A stretch of DNA of 64,000 bases. Source: Phoronis australis. Its lineage: Eukaryota > Phoronida > Phoronidae. How positions within the stretch are numbered: the stretch's first letter is position 1; each line of letters starts with the position of its first letter. Under the pieces are notes generated by a model, which searched no databases, was not told where the DNA came from, and saw only the letters and a list, made by a program, of their open reading frames with translations. The stretch is from contig NMRA01000001.1 of assembly GCA_002633005.1 (NCBI GenBank), positions 2,856,997-2,920,996 on the forward strand, in the 5' to 3' direction. This document shows, piece by piece, positions 13,501 to 25,468 of this stretch. Position numbers and translations under genes: made by a program.

Positions 13501-16500
13501 CAGAGTCCACTTTCTTTTGTAACAGAACAATCATAAAAATGTGTGCCAATGTCTCTTGTTTATAGTAACACACACTGCATGTAACAGGATCACTAATTTT
13601 TACTTTCTGAGGAAATGAGTTTATTATATTTACGATCTTCTATGGAAAGTCCTACATTGCAGCAGATGTAATGATCTATCCACGGTACATTTCAAATCTA
13701 CACAAAAGATGTTTGTTCATTTTTTATCTATCAGAAAGACTTTATCTGCAAATTTCGGACAGGTAGTTGGAGTAGTTACTAGTTTACCACATTTTTGTAA
13801 ATAAATTTTTACTGTAGAACTGTATCAAATGGCACCAAAGGCCCAATTAATATTTAACGAATTTCGGATGAATGCCTGACTAAATTCTTCACAGCAACTG
13901 TGAGGGTACCATATTCTAAAACGTTTGCTTTATTGGATAGAAATCTTTTAAATAATTGAAATTACTTACCCGCTGGATTAATTAGTCCTTTAATATGTAA
14001 CCTTTCTGGTTCATTTCCTTTTTATCTTACTTATTACACCCAGTTATTTTTCGCATTTTGGTAACAAAATGTTTTTTAATCTGTCAGGTATGCAAAATGA
14101 TGATTATTTAATATGAACTAAACTATTATTTGCTTCTGCTACACACATGCACCATCAAAATTTGACGAAGGTCTTTTTAAAGAATGATATGACTCTTACG
14201 CAATGCGGTTGTAAAACGGCGGAGTTACAAAAAGTTATAGCGACAGTAAATTCCATAGGAATAACCAACACCAGAACAAACGAATGCAAACAAATGCCAC
14301 GCATGCGTGGCGCGAGCTCGGCAGCGCAAGACAGAGGTTGGCATTCCAGGGCTGATGTTGCATCTATTAGACTAAACCCTGTTTTCCAACCTACAAAGAA
14401 AATTCAAAAGTTCCACAGTGACAATACTTCTCTTTTGCCAGCAAATTGACAGAATCAAGTACTTCCAAATGAAATCAATACAATTTAGAGCTCGGGATAC
14501 TGTGATTTGAGCTTAGATATTATGCAGAAAAAATAAAGCAGCAATCCCACTGTCGGAAAATTTCTCAATTTAAAGAAAAATTCTGACAGAAAAAGGTATT
14601 ACAAGTTTTACTCATCCCGTTTTGTAAGAGATCATCAATGCATAAAGAAATGTTTGTACATATTCCCCTCAAGTGTAAGGTGTGAGGCCTTGAATACTAG
14701 ATTATAATAAATTCTAAGTAGGACTGACTGAATGATTACTCCAAACCTTACCTCTCCCCACACTTTGTTGGGTGGCGGAGGTGGGAACCGATCATACACT
14801 TCATACGCGACATTCTCCATAAACCACTTGAAGCTTTTACACTTGTGGTCCCGCTTAAACTTGAGCTGTTTGCTGATGTCGCCTATGGGGTAACCGCGGA
14901 TGGTGGGCTCGCGGGTGTAGAAATACTCCTTGTGCTCATCATCCAGCCACACTTCAACCACTCTCATGTAGTTCTGAACAAAACCAAGTGATAACAGTTA
15001 ACATCAAAATCACCGACATTCATTTACCAGTCGAGAGAACTTCCCAGTTCCGCCATGCTTGTTGGAATTAATTGATAACATTCCCCAGAACCATCTGATA
15101 CACCCTATCGGAAACTTAACATACTACATCTTGAGTTCGTTTATTCCAGATGGCCAGGAATCGAATTTTCCTGGGTACACATGCAAAATCTATATTGTGT
15201 CTAAATATAAGACGAAGTATGACCCAGATGAATACGACGAGTCCTTTCATTCTCACCATCACCAAAAAATAGAAATCCAACATCCCAGTTAACAATTCAC
15301 CAGGGTACAGATGGTCATTAATGACTAATTAAATTTCCAAGTTCATATACTAACTAAAACATTCAAATAGTGCTCCACATGACTTCTACAAAATAGTCTA
15401 CTAAACATAGTCAGCTCTAACAGAAGACTGTCAGTGAATGTTAGCAAGTCAGTGGATCAGCTAAGTCATCGATTCACCCAAGGGGGCAGCACCAGTTGTC
15501 ATGATTATAAAAAATCTGACTAGTTTTAGCATTCTGAACTGCAACATTAGTCGATTTCATCATGCAGGTCAAAACTACTACTATTCTCTTTACATGCAGT
15601 GAGTTGTGAATGGCCTGGTAATAGACTTGTAGGGCCAACTGTTGACTGCCAGTCTTCATAAATTAGGCAATATCACTGTCAGGGCTTGGAATGACCAATG
15701 ACAAAAAGGAGAAAATTTTTCCAAGTGATGTATTGTTCCACAAATAAAAGCAGTAAAATTTAAGTGAAACAAACGTTTTTGCATAAACAAAATCAAAATA
15801 ATGATAAAAAGAGGAGGAAAAGGAAGAAAGTGGAAATCAAATAAGAGGAAATTGAAACCAAAAAAGAGGAAATCATCTTAAAATAGGAAAATTCCAAGCC
15901 CTGAGTGTGTTCTGGTCATTACAGGCGATTAACTGATCTTATCAGTCCATCTCCTACTCTGCTAATAAGACTGAAAGAAACTGTGACATCAACTCACCAA
16001 CAAGATGACAGGAATCTTTGGGTTGACCTTGCCAAATCCATAGGGCATGTGATTCCTGTAGATGTGACCGACCCGTGAACATGGAACCCACTCTATACTG
16101 CCGCCACACTGCCAGATCTGACAAGACAGAGGTCATCATGAGGTCAGATGACTCAAATAAATGAAGTCCAGAGAATATCAGAACCGGAGCTCGCACATTT
16201 GTTCAAAGTGAAACGAGCACAATAGAGAGACAACAGCAACACGAAATGAAAAACCATCCTGCTGATCCCAACAGGCAAGAGGCATTTCTGGAAGCACATA
16301 AAGGCAATTCTGATTTGTTCTTGGAATAGCTGATCAATACTATTAAGTTTATAATAATCAAAACCATTTCCGACAAGACAGCTTTTCTTTTGGAAAAATG
16401 CAAAACAAACAGGATAGTCTTGATAAACTGGACGCCACAGCCACCTTCAAGAACAACCCCGCTAAAACACAGAGATTAAGAGATTATCACCAAACCAGAC

Positions 16501-19500
16501 TACTGATAATCGGCTGAATTTTGATATTCCATTAGATCAAGGCAGTTTGATTTATAACAGGAACAGATACACTACTGCGCAGTCTAGATAGCTTACCTTG
16601 AATGAGAGTTCAAAATTTTCACCACCCCAAATCTGCATGCCCTCATCGTAGGCACCCAGTTCAAAGAAGTACTTTCTGTCCATAGCAAACAGACCACCTG
16701 CATGTGTTGGGGATCTAAAGAGAAAATCAAATTAAAATTTTAATGTAATACATAACTTCAAACAGTGAAACAGTGATTAGTGACATTGCTCGTCTTGCTA
16801 AATGTTACGTTCTTTATAAAATGCACTTAACTGTAATGCACAACGACACAGAGCCCGTAAAACCACAAATAATAAATACCCACCTGGAATTACACTTAAC
16901 ACCATTAAAAGCAATTTTTTAAACTGACAAGAAAGACATTTTATAAGTTACGATAATTCAAACAGACTATCACCAAAGAAGGGCCGCGCAACTTTTAGTG
17001 CCTCAGAGCTATAGTATCTATCTTCCACCTAAGACAGAGACCAATCTCAGAGGAGAATTGGTCTCTGTCTTAGGTGGAAGTCTGTTTGACTCAGAGGGGA
17101 AATATGTGATAGATGATATAAACGGTGCTATAAATAATGTAAATTTTAGTGACTCTGATACATGGTGGAGAAAAGTAAATAAACTCCCCTTATTGTACAA
17201 AAGATACAGAGGAGGCAGTGTGGCCTAGTTGATAAGTGTCCGCTTTCTTTACTCAAGGTCGTGGGTTCAAGTCCTACCAGGCACACTGCTAAACCCTTGA
17301 GCCAGGTTTCTAGCTCCTCAGCTCGGTTTTAACCATATATCAATAAAGCATAAAAATATTTCCAGGTGACCAGTGCAATGGGCCCACATGCGAGGCCTGC
17401 ACACGTCAGGTACAACGTGTGTCAGACTGCCTGCAATTATTTTTTATTTATACAAAAGATACAAAATTGCATTGGTTTCAATACCGCTTAATTCACAGAA
17501 TATTACCAGCTAATAATTATTTACATAAAATTAAAATAAAAACAAGTGATCTATTCTCTTTTTGTGGTGAACACAGTGAAACTTTTCTCTATCTCTTTTG
17601 GGAATGTCGTCTTGTCTCCGGTTTCTGGCTCCTGTTTGCTGAGTGGTTAAAACAAACATATCATGTAAATTTTCATGTGGACAAGATAGCAGTGTTTTTT
17701 GGGAAACATTCAGTTGGAAAATTGTAATATTAATCTGTTGATCATGTAAGCAAAAAATTACATATTTAGCCAAAAGTTTGTTAAAAAACCTTAATTTCCA
17801 ATTGTTCATCAACTTTATTAAATTACATCCTGAAGGAAATACGGTAATTGTTGACTAATGATTTAATGTTATTCTTTGTAAACGATGTATAATGTATTGT
17901 TTTATGTGACATGTAATTATCGTGCTGGAGCAAAATAAAAATATAAAAAAATCTCAGAGGGTAAAGGTGTTACCGTGTAGAACTGATGCATTACTCTTCC
18001 ATAAGTCTTGAGAGCAATAACCCATCAAGACACAGAAGCAGGGACCTGACTTCAAAAATGGAAATATGTATCCAATGAAGGGAAATTACCTTCTCCATTT
18101 GCCACCAATGCCGCAAATATTCAAACACAAAATCAAACATTGAGGACCCGGATGTAAAGCTATACTACGCCACACCTGTGTACCCATTGTTTCAACCACT
18201 TGATCACTGAGCATCCAAACAATTTTGTTTCTAATTATACACACGGTCACTATGACAACATTACATACTTAGAGCCAAGGTGTCGATTGTCATTCTTTGG
18301 TTACTGTGATGAAAAAAGACTGAACACCTACTTGTAAGGCTCGCTGGGGTGCTGGTGTTTCTTTAACTCTCTGTCTGGCACAACTGACTCCTTGTAGAGA
18401 AAGCCCCACTCAAAGATACCTCGGTGATGCTGAGCGCCATACACTGGAGAGTAGCGCATAGTGTTCCAGTCAATGCCATCAATGGTCGGCACGGCCATGA
18501 TAGTCCTGACGTAAATAAATGATACACGAATTGGGTGAAGACGTTGTCTATGCCTAGTATAACAGTTGTATCTTCAGTCATTAGTTCTGGATTTACTAGT
18601 ACAGGGCTATAACAACACTGAGCTTACACACTAAATTTGACAGCTTAATAAAACTCTTGTTTAAAGTCTTGTGTATATCATAATGTTACATTCGATGCTT
18701 TGCAAACCAAAGCGGAAAAAATACAATCATGGTATTCCATACTGTGCTTGGTGAAAAATTACGCAACAAGTTACAATTGACGTATGGGTTGCTTACCAGG
18801 GTGCATCCCCTGAAATACCAGAAATTTTGGAAAGAGAACTTTCGAGAAAATTTTGCAGACAAGCTGTCAAGCATTTTTAAATCTGAAACTGACTTACAGA
18901 AAGAAGCCAGGCCTCAAAATACTGGGCAGCCTGTCTACAGGATCCGTAAAAGAGCTCAAAGAAAATCTGATACTATATTTTCAAGAATTTCCCAGCAATT
19001 TTGTTATTAACATTTCGAGGCCATAAGCAAATAACGGGTGTCAAAAACTCTGCCCATTTAATAAAGTGTCCTAGTTCACAAACAAGCAAAAAACAAAATT
19101 TAACATAAACCACCGATTTCTTGTCATTGTGTTTCAACCAGATAGTCATGTAGCCTGGCATCTTCCCATAATTGCTTCAATTTTTAAACCATGAATTAAT
19201 GGAAGAGAAATCTGGGCTAAAATTTGCAACTCTCCTGAGAATACTGAGCCGTCTGACAAAAGTGATGTGTTGCACCCACCTATCATATCTTATCCTGGCC
19301 AACAGAGGTACAAGCCAGTTCTTGTTGCCTTCACAGTGTGCGTCCAGGAAGACAATGACATCACCCGTGGAGTACCTGGCACCTGCCGTCCGTGTCTGAA
19401 TCAGCCCAAGACGCTCCTTATTTCTGTAAAGCTTCACCAGCCCTTCCTTAAAGTTATCCTTCAAGTATTTCTCAAGTTTTTCTCCAAGATGAGCTGTCGA

Positions 19501-22500
19501 GGAAAGAAGTGAAAAATGACATGCGCACAACATTACTTAATTGTGACAGGAGTTATCCATCTCACACTATTCTAGACTCCTTTGAGAAAATGAAAGTAAA
19601 GTAGATACAATACTACACAAAACCCTGTTCGAGTGATTACACCCTAAACTGGGTTTGTCGCATACTATTGCATAATTAATACATCTCATGAAGTGTAAGT
19701 GCAATTCGTAATCAGCCTTAGACTTATCATATGGGATGTACCACAATCTTGCAAAGTATAAGTAGCATTACTTTAGAAACTGACTTCAGGGCCATATGCT
19801 TGTCAACATTTTGACTAACGGCAGAGCTGAAAGTACTAAATAAGATTGCGTTTAACATACAAAAGTAACTAGTCAACGTTGTTGAAATAGAAAAACCCTC
19901 GGTGATGATTGCTTCTGGTATGGACACGTCTGACAAAGTGATCAACGCCCCTAACATTTACCTCTGACAAAGTGATCAATGCCCCTAACATTTACCTCTG
20001 ACAAAGTGATCAACGCCCCTAACATTTACCTTTCTCACGAAAAGTGTTATAAGCAAACCAGTCTTTTTCAGTAAACGAACAATTACATTTTATGTAATCA
20101 ATGTTGAGAACACCTACGTTTGTCACTGAAATCATCCACCATGACGATTTCCTTGAGGTACTGCGGCGGACTTGTATTGACGATACTGTGCACTGTCCTC
20201 ACAAGAGTTGAGAAGCCCTCGTTGTGAAAGACCAGAATGACACTGGCTGTTGGCAGGTCTGTCGGGTAGTGCCAATATTTACACCTGAAGATGATAAAGG
20301 TAGATAGAATGTGTTTCTTAAGTGGCTGATCTAATGAGAGTAATCAGGGGTAACTAGATTGCATGACATTGTATCGTATACTACAGATTACCGCACATCT
20401 AGGTACAACAAAAAGAGCAGATTTAATATTCAACAGTGATCCCTGTGTACCTTCCTTATGAGTTGCTGTCAACACATACAGTAGGTATACAAGTCTACAG
20501 GTTTTCATAGCACCAAAGAACTTTATGAAGTATGAAAGTATGATTGTATATTGAGCATAGTATGTGAAAGTATCATGTGAATACGATAATCACTTCTGAG
20601 ATACGATGTTCTGAAGTTCGTTAAAACTGGACATTTTTCCAGTCTTACAGAACATTAAAAATGCCAGAATTAATGAACTTCAAACTTTCGGTGCATTTCC
20701 AACGCTTGTGGCAAAACAGTTACAAAATGGTATCACATCCGTCCAATGAAATCAGCAGTTAATAAACGGAAGCTCAAATTGATATAAATCCTTACTCCTC
20801 AAGTCGTGTGTCTCTAACCGTTCTATCCATGGGCACTTTATCACTGGCCACCATGTTGAAGCCAAACTCATGTATCGATGCGTCCGCAGCACGCTTCTCT
20901 TCCATGGCCACCACCACCCCCTCTCCCAAATCTCCTGTGACCAACAGCAATCCCGTTATAAAATTTTTCAATAAAGAACAAAACAATACCGCCATTATTG
21001 AATCTCTATCCTTCACAGGCTACAAATGGTATTGGTCTTTGGCCATAAAGAAGACAAGAATTTAATTAAACATAACCACGTCAACCAAGGACTAATCATT
21101 TCTAATTAAGTGATCAGTAATTTTCAAATTCCTAACTTCTTGCTAACAAGCACTGAAATTTCATCTTGGAGATAGCCGTACCTTACAAGGTCTCCTGCCA
21201 AATTTCATTTTGTCATCCCCCTTCACACAGACAGGGCTTTTAAGCAAATGCTCAATTTGTGCCTGTCACTTTCAGCGAGTGCTGGTCTCAAAATAAGTCC
21301 AGGTATAGACCAGAACCAACTAGATGCTTTTTGGCCTAATACAAACCAAAGTAATATCAAAAGTTCGTTACCTGGTCTGTTCATGTTTGGTGGTTCGGGA
21401 GGTTCAAAATTACCCAGAACCCTTGGTTTCATCACCTGTTCTGGTCCATACTGTCTCTCTTGCTCTGTTCCTGCCTTACTACTCTCAGACAATACATTAT
21501 CCTTTTCAGGCGGAGCTACAATATTTTCCCCAGGTTTCTCCAAAATGCTCTCCACAGCGTGGCTATCCGGACGTCTCTTCTGAAAAAAAAATCCTGGTTG
21601 TTATCCCCTATATAACACAGGCATCATCACCCTGACTTAAATTAGAAGTCTTCCGAGTCACAGCATACAATACATATCAAGAAAATAAAGTGTGTTCATA
21701 AGATACATCAAATATGTTGATGCAAAACCTAATGATGAGTACCTCATTTTTGATGTTTTGTAAATAAACCCAATGATGTGTAGTGCACCCCAACTATTGA
21801 AGATATGTACATAATTGAACACAATGATGTAGTACATCCCATCTGTTAATGATTTGTACATGAGACTAATGTGCAGTGCACCCAATCTGTTGATGTTTTG
21901 TAAATAAACCTGATGACGTAGTGTATCCTATCTTTCGATGCTTTGTACATGAAACTAATATGCAGTGCACCCCATCTGTTGATGTTTTGTACATGGAACT
22001 AACATGCAGTGGAAACACTAGTCTTTCAAATTACAAATTGCTTATACATCTTAATGAATTTTGCATGACGCCCATCTGCAAAGTTATTGTTAGATCTAAA
22101 CTGTATAAACAAAGTTCTGAAAGCATGGTATAAGATACAGAAAAGATGCTTTTGGTAAAGATGGATGTCTTTGTCTATAACAGATTGATGTGCATCCTAT
22201 ATGTTGTATATACCTAGTACTCCATATAAAACACAAGCACTCTAAAAAGTCATTGAATGTCACTTTAAAAATGGAGCTGTAGTCCTCTTATCTGCATGTT
22301 TTCAAGCATTAAACTGTTTTGAACAAACCACCACAGCTCTAAATGCAAATGTACCTTAATTGCCAACCTTCATATACTTCTTTTTACAATATTCCTACGT
22401 AATTTGCCTGTATCAAACATTGCATTTGTATGGGACGACGCTTCATCTTTATCCTCCATTAGCACAAAAATTGCCACTCTCATTTGATGGTGTATGGCCA

Positions 22501-25468
22501 AAGGGAGAGAAGGTGCCAAAAGGATGACTTAAGAGCATCTTTAAACAGGACTTTGATGGCTGACAACTCTGCTGTTAAAAGGTAAATAAAAAATATGCTT
22601 GACCCATAGTTCAAACAGGAAGTTGGCTGCAGTTACAGTTTCTTTGGAAATTCATGAGCAGAACAAAACATGCATCTTCCACAAAAAAATTTGCCATGTG
22701 ATAATAAAAAATAGAATGGTCACAGGTTACAAAGCAACATTTGAATCTCACGAAATTTACCCACAATGCTGCAATATTTGCCATGCAGTTCTCTGTCGTC
22801 ATTTTGGCACCATAGGAGTTTCTCACGTTACAAGTTTTTCTTGACAGTATTAATTGTATTTGACATTTTAATGTCAGCAAAGTTTCACAATCACAATGAA
22901 CACACAATAAATAGTATTTGATGAAACTTGAATGAAAAGACTTCAAGGTTGACAATACCTTTGTTTCATATACAAGAAAGACCTAAAAAGTAGTCATTTG
23001 AATTCACTAAAATTTATTTTTGTTAACAGCAAATAACAACAGAGAGGTTCGCACTAATCTCTGATAGAATCAAATGAAAGGTGATTGCATTTCACTAACT
23101 AAATAACCTACTTATCTGTTACTACGGTGAGGACCTACATTGTAAAAAATATGCCAACTCTTACCTTTAACAGCTCTTTAATGATATTGTGTGGTTTAAT
23201 AATGGTTTATCAGTCAAAGTGAATACATAACTTGTCCCAGGTCATCAAAAACCATAAACCCCATAAACCCATTAGCAACAAACCAATTGTTACACGTCAA
23301 ATATTTTTCAATAGAAGGATGGAGCTATATAAGATCTTCATCATAAGTTCCATTTTACCAAAGCTTCCTAGCACAAAATACAAAAACCAACTTTTGTTGT
23401 CAGTATTTCACCACGGGTGCATTACCAGGGCCTTATAGAGATCAGGTGAGCAGGAGGAGATGCACCTTTAAATAATTGACAACATATCAGGGGCAAACCC
23501 GAGGTGGTGACCACGGGAATCCAGAAATTGTTGCCAACTAGGGAGAGCAGTGGAAAGTGATGTGGGGAATGGGAACAGTTTGGATAAGTGGAATATCTCT
23601 GCAGTGCCACCCAAAAAAATTTTTATCTCTGAACAGGCTGATTTACCAATGTTAAGCTGATCGATAATCTATGATTATTGACTTTCATCGAGCTCAATAT
23701 TTTGTATTTTATAAAAAAATGTAATAATTGCATTGTTCCTGCCTTGGTCATTATCAAATTTTTGGGGTCTGAAAATCAAAATATACTGAACTCGATTAGA
23801 GTGAATCATAACAAGTTGTTGACCAACTAAAATAACACAGCAAAAATAGGCCACACAACTTTCTATCATTCATTCAGGCCATCCCACACAAGAGCAGTAG
23901 AGAAAGTCTAATCAAATCTTTAATTATTAAGCTGATTCCACTCAACCCATCGTCTTCACGTAACCAATGGGACCTGAGATTTTGTTTGGTAATTGGTGAC
24001 CCGGATAAAAATCCTAGGTTACCCTATCACATCTGAACATGTACTCAAAATACTACAAGAAGCAAACAATTTTTTTAATTTGTGTGGTGATTGTCCGTTT
24101 TTTATTCTTGCTATGGCTAAAATATGATGTAACCAACACTTCAGGAGGTGAGAATGCAAGTGATATTGGGCCAAGAGGCAGGCCTTTATCCAGGCTTTCG
24201 AAAATAGGGTGTCCAAAATGGGGTTTCCAATATTCCAGGGCGTCCATGATTCCGACGCGTAACCCCCCACTCCCAGCAATCCCCCCAAACACGCAGATTT
24301 TTTTTTACAAAAAATGCATAGACCAAGGTTTTTACATCTAAGTTTACAAAACAGCCTTCTATAGTGAGCATTTTTAGTAAAAAAACTGTGCAGACCAAGA
24401 CTTTTCCAATGCTATCAACCAAGTGTGAGCATAGCAACATTGTATATACTTTGTATATACATTGTATATTTCTTCCTGCTTTGAAAAAAGAGCCACCACT
24501 GAGAGTCTTCATAGGCTTCCTAGTAATCATTACAATGTGTGTGTCCAAACTTGAAATGTTCCTATTGATAGTGGGTGTCCAAATGATACATTGGGCATCC
24601 TTGCCAGCAAGTCCATATTAGTGCTAGGATGTCCATATTAGTGCTAGGGCGTCCATATTAGTGCTAGGGCGTCCATATTAGTGCTAGGGCGTCCATTTGG
24701 ACGCCGAGTATGTACTGCATAAAGGCCTGCCAAGAGGTGAAAATTGGCAGTCATGCATGTGTGGTGAGTCTGCAATGAGTGTGGTAGGAATATAAAGGCC
24801 TCTCTTAATCACTCGCCTACGGGCAATTGCTCCTCGCTCCACTGGTTAAGATGCCTGGCGTTGAAGCAAGAGGTACTGGGTTCGAAACTTGGGAATAGGT
24901 GACTTTTCACTACACATGCAAGACATTCCTGATTTCATGCAGGAGCTGAAATCCACTAGAAAACGCCAACCACATAATCTCTGGTATAGCATTAACCATT
25001 TGCAGATTACGCCCGTTTTTCACTTCAAGTACCTCACTGATTTCATTTTCAGCTCTTGTCAATGAGATCTGGTAACCTAGTAAGTTCAAGGGCAGCGCAC
25101 CATAGGGGGCTAGGGGTCTATAGCCTCCCCCACCTTTTTCAGTGCTTCGCCACCCATGAAGTTTCCATGTGGCGATCTGGGAATTGTGCCAGTTCCGCAG
25201 TTGATCTTGCACCATTTTCAAACCACAGACCAGCTATCTTTCAGCAATGACAGGCCCTCAACCACTGTCTTGTTGTTACCCTGTGCAGCTGTCATACAGA
25301 ACTAGAGAAAGATAAACACTTAAATACAATGAAACAACTCACATGAAGTCTTCTTGCCTTCGTTTCCTTGTCTTTAGATTCAAGTTTGGAGATAAGAATT
25401 GGCCCCAAGAAAACCAGTAATATAATAACAACAAACACGCGGAGGAAAAATTTTGGTGTTAGACGCAT
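10584..25468 (-). CDS. GALNT7: Polypeptide N-acetylgalactosaminyltransferase 7-like, complete 12-exon gene
   Basis: Exons from 5' to 3' on the minus strand: 25468-25343, 21579-21372, 20934-20796, 20284-20118, 19493-19280, 18505-18332, 16714-16597, 16117-15998, 14973-14752, 13179-13081, 11730-11608, 10715-10584 (TAG). The sum is 1842 nt, 613 aa, with every phase matching. This is a Golgi type II membrane enzyme that adds GalNAc from UDP-GalNAc to Ser/Thr of (glyco)peptides. It has a short cytosolic tail and a signal anchor near residues 7-26, a stem to about 110, and a GT2 catalytic domain starting around VILVFHNEG. The metal-binding DAH is at 264-266 with H400, and the WGGEN motif is at 372-376. 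A C-terminal ricin-B lectin domain (about 490-613) has three CLD-type repeats (CLD, CID, CLE) and ends with [14 protein letters not shown] and [14 protein letters not shown] are closest to GALNT7, a follow-up (glycopeptide-preferring) isoform; GALNT10 is the main alternative. Confidence 0.9.
10931..11070. repeat. Dispersed diverged repeat, copy 2
   Basis: Partner of 4517-4660, in the last intron of the GALNT7-like gene. It shares the same order of words (CATTCCA, CACTTTGCT, CTCGCTTTTCA, GATCTTGCTTTTTT). Confidence 0.6.
17022..17080. repeat. Perfect inverted repeat at the 5' side of a LINE fragment
   Basis: Arms 17022-17045 and 17057-17080 are exact reverse complements (24 nt) separated by an 11-nt loop. 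The string ATCTCAGAGG occurs in the loop region (17044-17053) and again directly after the LINE tail at 17951-17960, as expected of a target-site duplication. Confidence 0.85.
17081..17950 (+). mobile_element. 5'-truncated LINE (non-LTR retrotransposon) 3' fragment, interrupted by a SINE
   Basis: Plus-strand conceptual reading gives [13 protein letters not shown] before the SINE and then [31 protein letters not shown] and GFWLLF after it. This is the typical Cys/His end region (zf-RVT-like) found behind reverse transcriptase in many LINEs. The fragment ends with an A-rich tail (AAAATAAAAATATAAAAAA) at 17930-17950. It lies antisense in intron 6 of the GALNT7-like gene. The SINE at 17209-17450 sits inside it, so the LINE inserted first. 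It is only a 3' piece and not a working copy. Confidence 0.8.
17209..17450 (+). mobile_element. tRNA-derived SINE, copy 1 (nested in LINE)
   Basis: A 242-bp element. Its head looks like a tRNA, with an A box near GTGGCCTAGTTGATAAGTG and a B box GGGTTCAAGTCC. A tRNA-unrelated body follows (around AGCTCCTCAGCTCGG) and a tail ending GCCTGCAATTATT plus T/A. It is bounded by a 13-bp direct repeat TACAAAAGATACA at 17196-17208 and 17451-17463. Removing the element and one repeat restores the LINE reading frame region. The second copy is at 32984-33226. Confidence 0.9.
19929..20030. repeat. 34-bp minisatellite, three units
   Basis: Three consecutive 34-bp units beginning TCTGACAAAGTGATCAA, differing only at a C/T in the middle unit. 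The array is in intron 4 of the GALNT7-like gene. Confidence 0.95.
21690..22012. repeat. Degenerate minisatellite of about 45 bp
   Basis: About seven diverged units with the anchor words AGTGCACCCC, ATCTGTTGATGTTTTGTA and ACTAATG. Anchors fall at about 21782, 21831, 21875, 21919, 21964 and 22008 (spacing 43-49). The array is in intron 1 of the GALNT7-like gene. Confidence 0.8.
22013..24610. other. Intron 1 of GALNT7-like gene, middle part
   Basis: About 2.6 kb with no exon or element I can name. The stretch 24170-24600 has loosely repeated phrases (GTGTCCAAA, GCAGACCAAG, GGCGTCCATG) that lead into the clean 20-bp array at 24611. This suggests an older, decayed tandem or composite repeat. Confidence 0.5.
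24611..24697. repeat. 20-bp tandem repeat, four units plus a partial
   Basis: Units GTCCATATTAGTGCTAGGGC repeated four times (the first ends GGAT), followed by a truncated GTCCATT. Confidence 0.95.
24825..24900 (+). mobile_element. tRNA-like SINE head remnant
   Basis: An A-box-like CCACTGGTTAAGATG is followed 30-40 nt later by a good B box, GGGTTCGAAACTTGGG. The anticodon arm is not convincing and there is no clean cloverleaf, so a SINE head or tRNA relic is more likely than a working tRNA gene. Confidence 0.5.
25087..25158 (+). mobile_element. Short GC-rich MITE-like element, copy A
   Basis: A 72-bp element with ends CAAGGGCAGCGCACCATAGG and CGCCACCCATG (reverse complement CATGGGTGGCG). 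The centre is GGGG(T)CTATAGCCTCCCCCAC then TTTTTCAGTGCT. It is flanked by AAGTT at 25082-25086 and 25159-25163, an apparent 5-bp target-site duplication. Related copies are at 34998-35067, 35073-35136 and 43655-43722. Confidence 0.7.

Noticed and set aside
15059-15292. 77-codon plus-strand open frame
   Set aside because: It lies in a GALNT7-like intron, has no recognisable domain or splice partners, and its composition matches the background.
16998-17228. 76-codon open frame as a separate gene
   Set aside because: It runs through the hairpin, LINE piece and SINE start; it is retroelement debris.
17211-17285. Working tRNA gene
   Set aside because: A and B boxes are present but the cloverleaf is poor and the sequence is the head of a SINE with a second copy elsewhere.
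19929-20030. CRISPR-like array
   Set aside because: Units are directly adjacent with no unique spacers, and the context is animal intron DNA.
21248-21635. Plus-strand open frames of 103-111 codons
   Set aside because: Shadows of exon 2 of the minus-strand GALNT7-like gene, whose splice sites and phase fit.
25082-25163. Transib-type transposon (5-bp duplication)
   Set aside because: Transib elements share the 5-bp duplication, but the ends here are CATGGGCGG-like rather than CAC-type and no transposase is seen, so I left the superfamily open.
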